26,907 bases of DNA from CALARM01 sp964431735 (GTDB lineage: Bacteria > Vulcanimicrobiota > SpSt-956 > JAKJGF01). Below, piece after piece: positions 24,919 through 26,907 of the stretch. Position 1 is the first letter of the stretch, and each line of letters opens with the position of its first letter. The notes beneath the pieces were generated by a model, which worked only from the letters and a program-made list of their open reading frames with translations, was not told the DNA's origin and did no database searches. The stretch lies in NCBI GenBank assembly GCA_964431735.1, contig CAYSLJ010000101.1, forward strand, positions 1-26,907, written 5' to 3'. A program made the position numbers and the translations under genes.

Positions 24919-26207
24919 GAAGCCTCCTCATTGACTGCATAATTATGTACCCATACTGAACCTGTAATGCCGAAAATAAGTAAAATAAATCCCAGAATAA
25001 GAGGAACGATGCCGACTCCGCCAAGAAATAACAGAGGCAATCCTATTAATCCAAGTAACCCTCCGGGCAACAGCATAAGGGCTATTAATGCCCACACCTG
25101 CCACCATATGACAGGTCTCTGTCCTGCCACATTCCCTGTCTGGCCGTTTACCATAACCTGATAGACTTTATTTCTGAACATATAGGCGGAAATATAGACA
25201 GGAAGGAGAATATAACGCCATTTTTCACCTGATAGATCTGCCGTCATTGTGAAATTGCGTACATGGTTCGAGCCAGTATCACTGTAGCATGCGTTCTTTG
25301 TCTTTTCTCTGATAACAGTTTTACCGTCATTCCATGCTTTTATAAGAGTTACATCATAGGCCTGAGCCTTCCACCCTGCAAGAAAATCGGGATTATATGA
25401 CACAAGCTCTTTCAGATTAAAAGGATAGAGTTTTTCAAGTATGACACGACTTGTAGAGGAACTGCCGCTTATAAGGATATCGTCCATGTTAAGTGTTACA
25501 TGACCATTTTTCCACTGCCAGTGTATTTCAGTTCTTGTTTTCCATTCTTTTGCATCGGAATCGTAATAGCTTTCACTTTCTTCATGTCCTACCTCTGCTT
25601 CCCATTTAGAGGACACATCTGCATCAAAGGTCCAGAAAGGCATATAAATACCGCTAAAATTCTTTACATCTGAAGAACCGGCCAGTTCTTTCGGGTGAAA
25701 CCATCCCTTCTTTAGCCATTCTTTTACTTTTACTCCCGTATCTTCCGGTTTTATCTTAAAAGGAATAAGAAAACGGGGCCTCAATATATCCGATTTTGCA
25801 GTCTGAATATTTACTTTACTGGAAGTGCAGAAAGGGCAGTTCGTAGAAATTTCCCCTTCTGCAAGTATTAATTCGGCACCGCAACTGTTACAGTGAAGTT
25901 CCTGACGTGTCACGCCCCATCCCTGTTCTGCTTCACTCATTGTTTCAAGAGTAAATTCAAATTGTTCTGCTGATGTACCTTCATGTTTTGCTTCTACAGC
26001 TTTTACAAAACCGCAGTGTTCACAGGCAATTCCTCCGGCAGATACATTATATTTTGTATCTGCTCCGCACTGAGGACATTCAAATTTTTTGACTTTTTCC
26101 CTTGTGTCAGAATCTTCACATACGGGAGCAAATACTGTAATTCCCGGAACTGCCGATTCTACTTCTTCATAATTATCGGGTGGTTTCCATGAAAAATCGG
26201 AATTCAT
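24915..26207 (-). CDS. YdjG-like zinc-ribbon membrane protein (longer paralogue)
   Basis: Protein of 430 residues with two zinc ribbons: C44-x2-C47 with C62-x2-C65, and C106-x2-C109 with C124-x2-C127. The middle domain begins FLIPFKIKPED (about 146-156) and contains GWFHPKEL, GIYMPFWTFDADV and VNGQTGNVAGQ (353-363), each paralleled in the downstream gene. Two or three TM helices fill about 366-422. Such proteins are often mislabelled as primosomal protein N' or helicase-like because of the zinc ribbon; there is no helicase motif here. The closest named relative I can offer is YdjG of B. subtilis. The start codon follows the DUF4870-like gene by 9 bases and its AAGGTGAT site overlaps that stop codon, so they are one operon. 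Confidence 0.78.
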   Translation of the reverse strand: MNSDFSWKPPDNYEEVESAVPGITVFAPVCEDSDTREKVKKFECPQCGADTKYNVSAGGIACEHCGFVKAVEAKHEGTSAEQFEFTLETMSEAEQGWGVTRQELHCNSCGAELILAEGEISTNCPFCTSSKVNIQTAKSDILRPRFLIPFKIKPEDTGVKVKEWLKKGWFHPKELAGSSDVKNFSGIYMPFWTFDADVSSKWEAEVGHEESESYYDSDAKEWKTRTEIHWQWKNGHVTLNMDDILISGSSSTSRVILEKLYPFNLKELVSYNPDFLAGWKAQAYDVTLIKAWNDGKTVIREKTKNACYSDTGSNHVRNFTMTADLSGEKWRYILLPVYISAYMFRNKVYQVMVNGQTGNVAGQRPVIWWQVWALIALMLLPGGLLGLIGLPLLFLGGVGIVPLILGFILLIFGITGSVWVHNYAVNEEAS

Positions 26208-26216
26208 AAGATCACC

Positions 26217-26639
26217 TTATTCTTTGTTGAATTGTTTTGTCACAAAATCCGAGATAAAAGGTATGGTAAAATTTTGTCCCTGGTAAGCTTTGTATGCCCA
26301 GTAAAGATGTGCTCCAACACAGGCAAGAGGCAGCAAAAGTCCCAGAGGTATGGCCAGCAATAATCCCAGACAACTAAAATTAGAAATTATTTGTACCAGT
26401 CCCCATGCCAGAACGGTAATAATATAAAATCCTCCCTGGCTTGCAAGAGACTGTATGGCATGAAGTTTTAAAGGCTGTGTATTTTTCTTTTCCGATATAA
26501 GCACATAAAGAGGCACAATAAGTCCTCCTATGCCGGTAACCAGGTTTAAGAGGATGCCTCCGTAACAAAAAGCGCCGAGTGCTCTGTCCTGTTCCTGTAA
26601 TTCAAAAGATTTTTCTATTGCATATGTTTTTTCTCCCAT
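26217..26639 (-). CDS. DUF4870-like integral membrane protein
   Basis: Small membrane protein of 140 residues with three TM segments, roughly 25-48, 67-90 and 92-114. The layout, including KLHAIQSLASQGGF between helices 1 and 2 and a short C-terminal tail with YKAYQGQNFTIPFI, fits the DUF4870/YtzA-like family of unknown function. I chose ATG 26639 because a perfect AGGAGG (26645-26650) lies six bases upstream; the in-frame ATG at 26654 lies beyond that site. It is the first gene of the minus-strand operon that continues with two zinc-ribbon proteins and the YwqG-like protein. Confidence 0.8.
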   Translation of the reverse strand: MGEKTYAIEKSFELQEQDRALGAFCYGGILLNLVTGIGGLIVPLYVLISEKKNTQPLKLHAIQSLASQGGFYIITVLAWGLVQIISNFSCLGLLLAIPLGLLLPLACVGAHLYWAYKAYQGQNFTIPFISDFVTKQFNKE

Positions 26640-26656
26640 AAAAAACCTCCTCATTC

Positions 26657-26679
26657 TGTAAAAATTTACAATAATTATA
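26657..26679 (-). promoter_or_regulatory. Possible promoter -10 and operator-like palindrome of the zinc-ribbon operon
   Basis: On the minus strand a TATAAT lies at 26674-26679. The palindrome TGTAAAAATTTACA (26657-26670, perfect 6-base arms) covers the expected transcription start, just before the AGGAGG. TTGAAA at 26701-26706 is the only -35-like string, but its spacing of 21 bases is too long, so the promoter call is weak. No gene was seen from 26655 to the window end. A second inverted pair, AATAACC/GGTTATT, lies near 26870-26901. Confidence 0.35.
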
Positions 26680-26907
26680 TTTTATCATAATTTTATTGTT
26701 TTTCAATAAGATTTCTTTTAATGATCAGGTTAATGTAGCTAATCTCACTGTTTATTTTTTTAAAAAAGTTTATAATTATAATATATTACAGCAGAGATTC
26801 CTTTTTTAAGTCCTTTTATCAGTTAAATTTTCAGTGTCACAGTAAAGAGTATTTAGAGACTGTAAAGAAATAACCCTTGCAAATTGTCAGAACGGTTATT
26901 ATCCTCG

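Noticed and set aside
24915..26207. Primosomal protein N'/helicase annotation for the zinc-ribbon proteins
   Set aside because: Only zinc ribbons are shared; no Walker motifs or helicase motifs are visible, and membrane helices close the protein.

Overview
The window is AT-rich, tightly packed bacterial DNA. No rRNA, tRNA, CRISPR array, phage or transposase gene was recognised. Two proteins have clear lipoprotein signal peptides. A Hanks-type kinase carries a pilin-like tail, a combination I associate with uncultured candidate phyla. This suggests an uncultured, deep-branching bacterium with a low-GC genome. The phylum cannot be fixed from the sequence alone.

Layout. (1) 109-5499, all minus strand: an NAD(P)H/FMN-reductase-like flavoprotein with an Isf-type cysteine cluster, and two paralogous lipoproteins. 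The lipoproteins share an N-terminal module of about 255 residues but have unrelated C-terminal parts; one of these is a probable clan GH-A glycoside hydrolase domain. (2) 5500-6038: a gene-free, repeat-filled region with a truncated zinc-finger-like ORF remnant and the promoter of the next gene. (3) 6039-10766, plus strand: a one-module nonribosomal peptide synthetase (condensation-adenylation-thiolation-reductase) with a C-terminal cyclic-nucleotide-binding-like domain. (4) 10828-18736, minus strand: a membrane sensor phosphatase (Cache-HAMP-SpoIIE) whose Cache domain contains about seven tandem helical repeats; a CapA-like protein 12 bp upstream of it; a zinc-ribbon membrane protein; and topoisomerase III. 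(5) 19077-22935, plus strand: a kinase/pilin-like fusion and a 5'-nucleotidase-family protein without a signal peptide. (6) 23000-26639, minus strand: a compact four-gene operon encoding a DUF4870-like membrane protein, two paralogous YdjG-like zinc-ribbon membrane proteins and a YwqG/DUF1963-like protein.

Most larger intergenic gaps contain palindromic elements built from tandem 7-bp units of the form GTRAnnn. One type is GC-rich (GTGACGC/GTAACGC) and one is AT-rich (GTGAAAA). Some copies sit in elements of about 105-110 bp with terminal inverted repeats, so they look like a MITE- or REP-like mobile family. The repeats also supply the stop codon of one gene and spurious start extensions of two others.

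The strongest candidates for new biology are the NRPS fused to a nucleotide-binding-like domain, the repeat insertion in the phosphatase sensor, the kinase-pilin fusion, and the heptamer repeat family. All assignments are by-eye motif recognition. No database or structure search was run.
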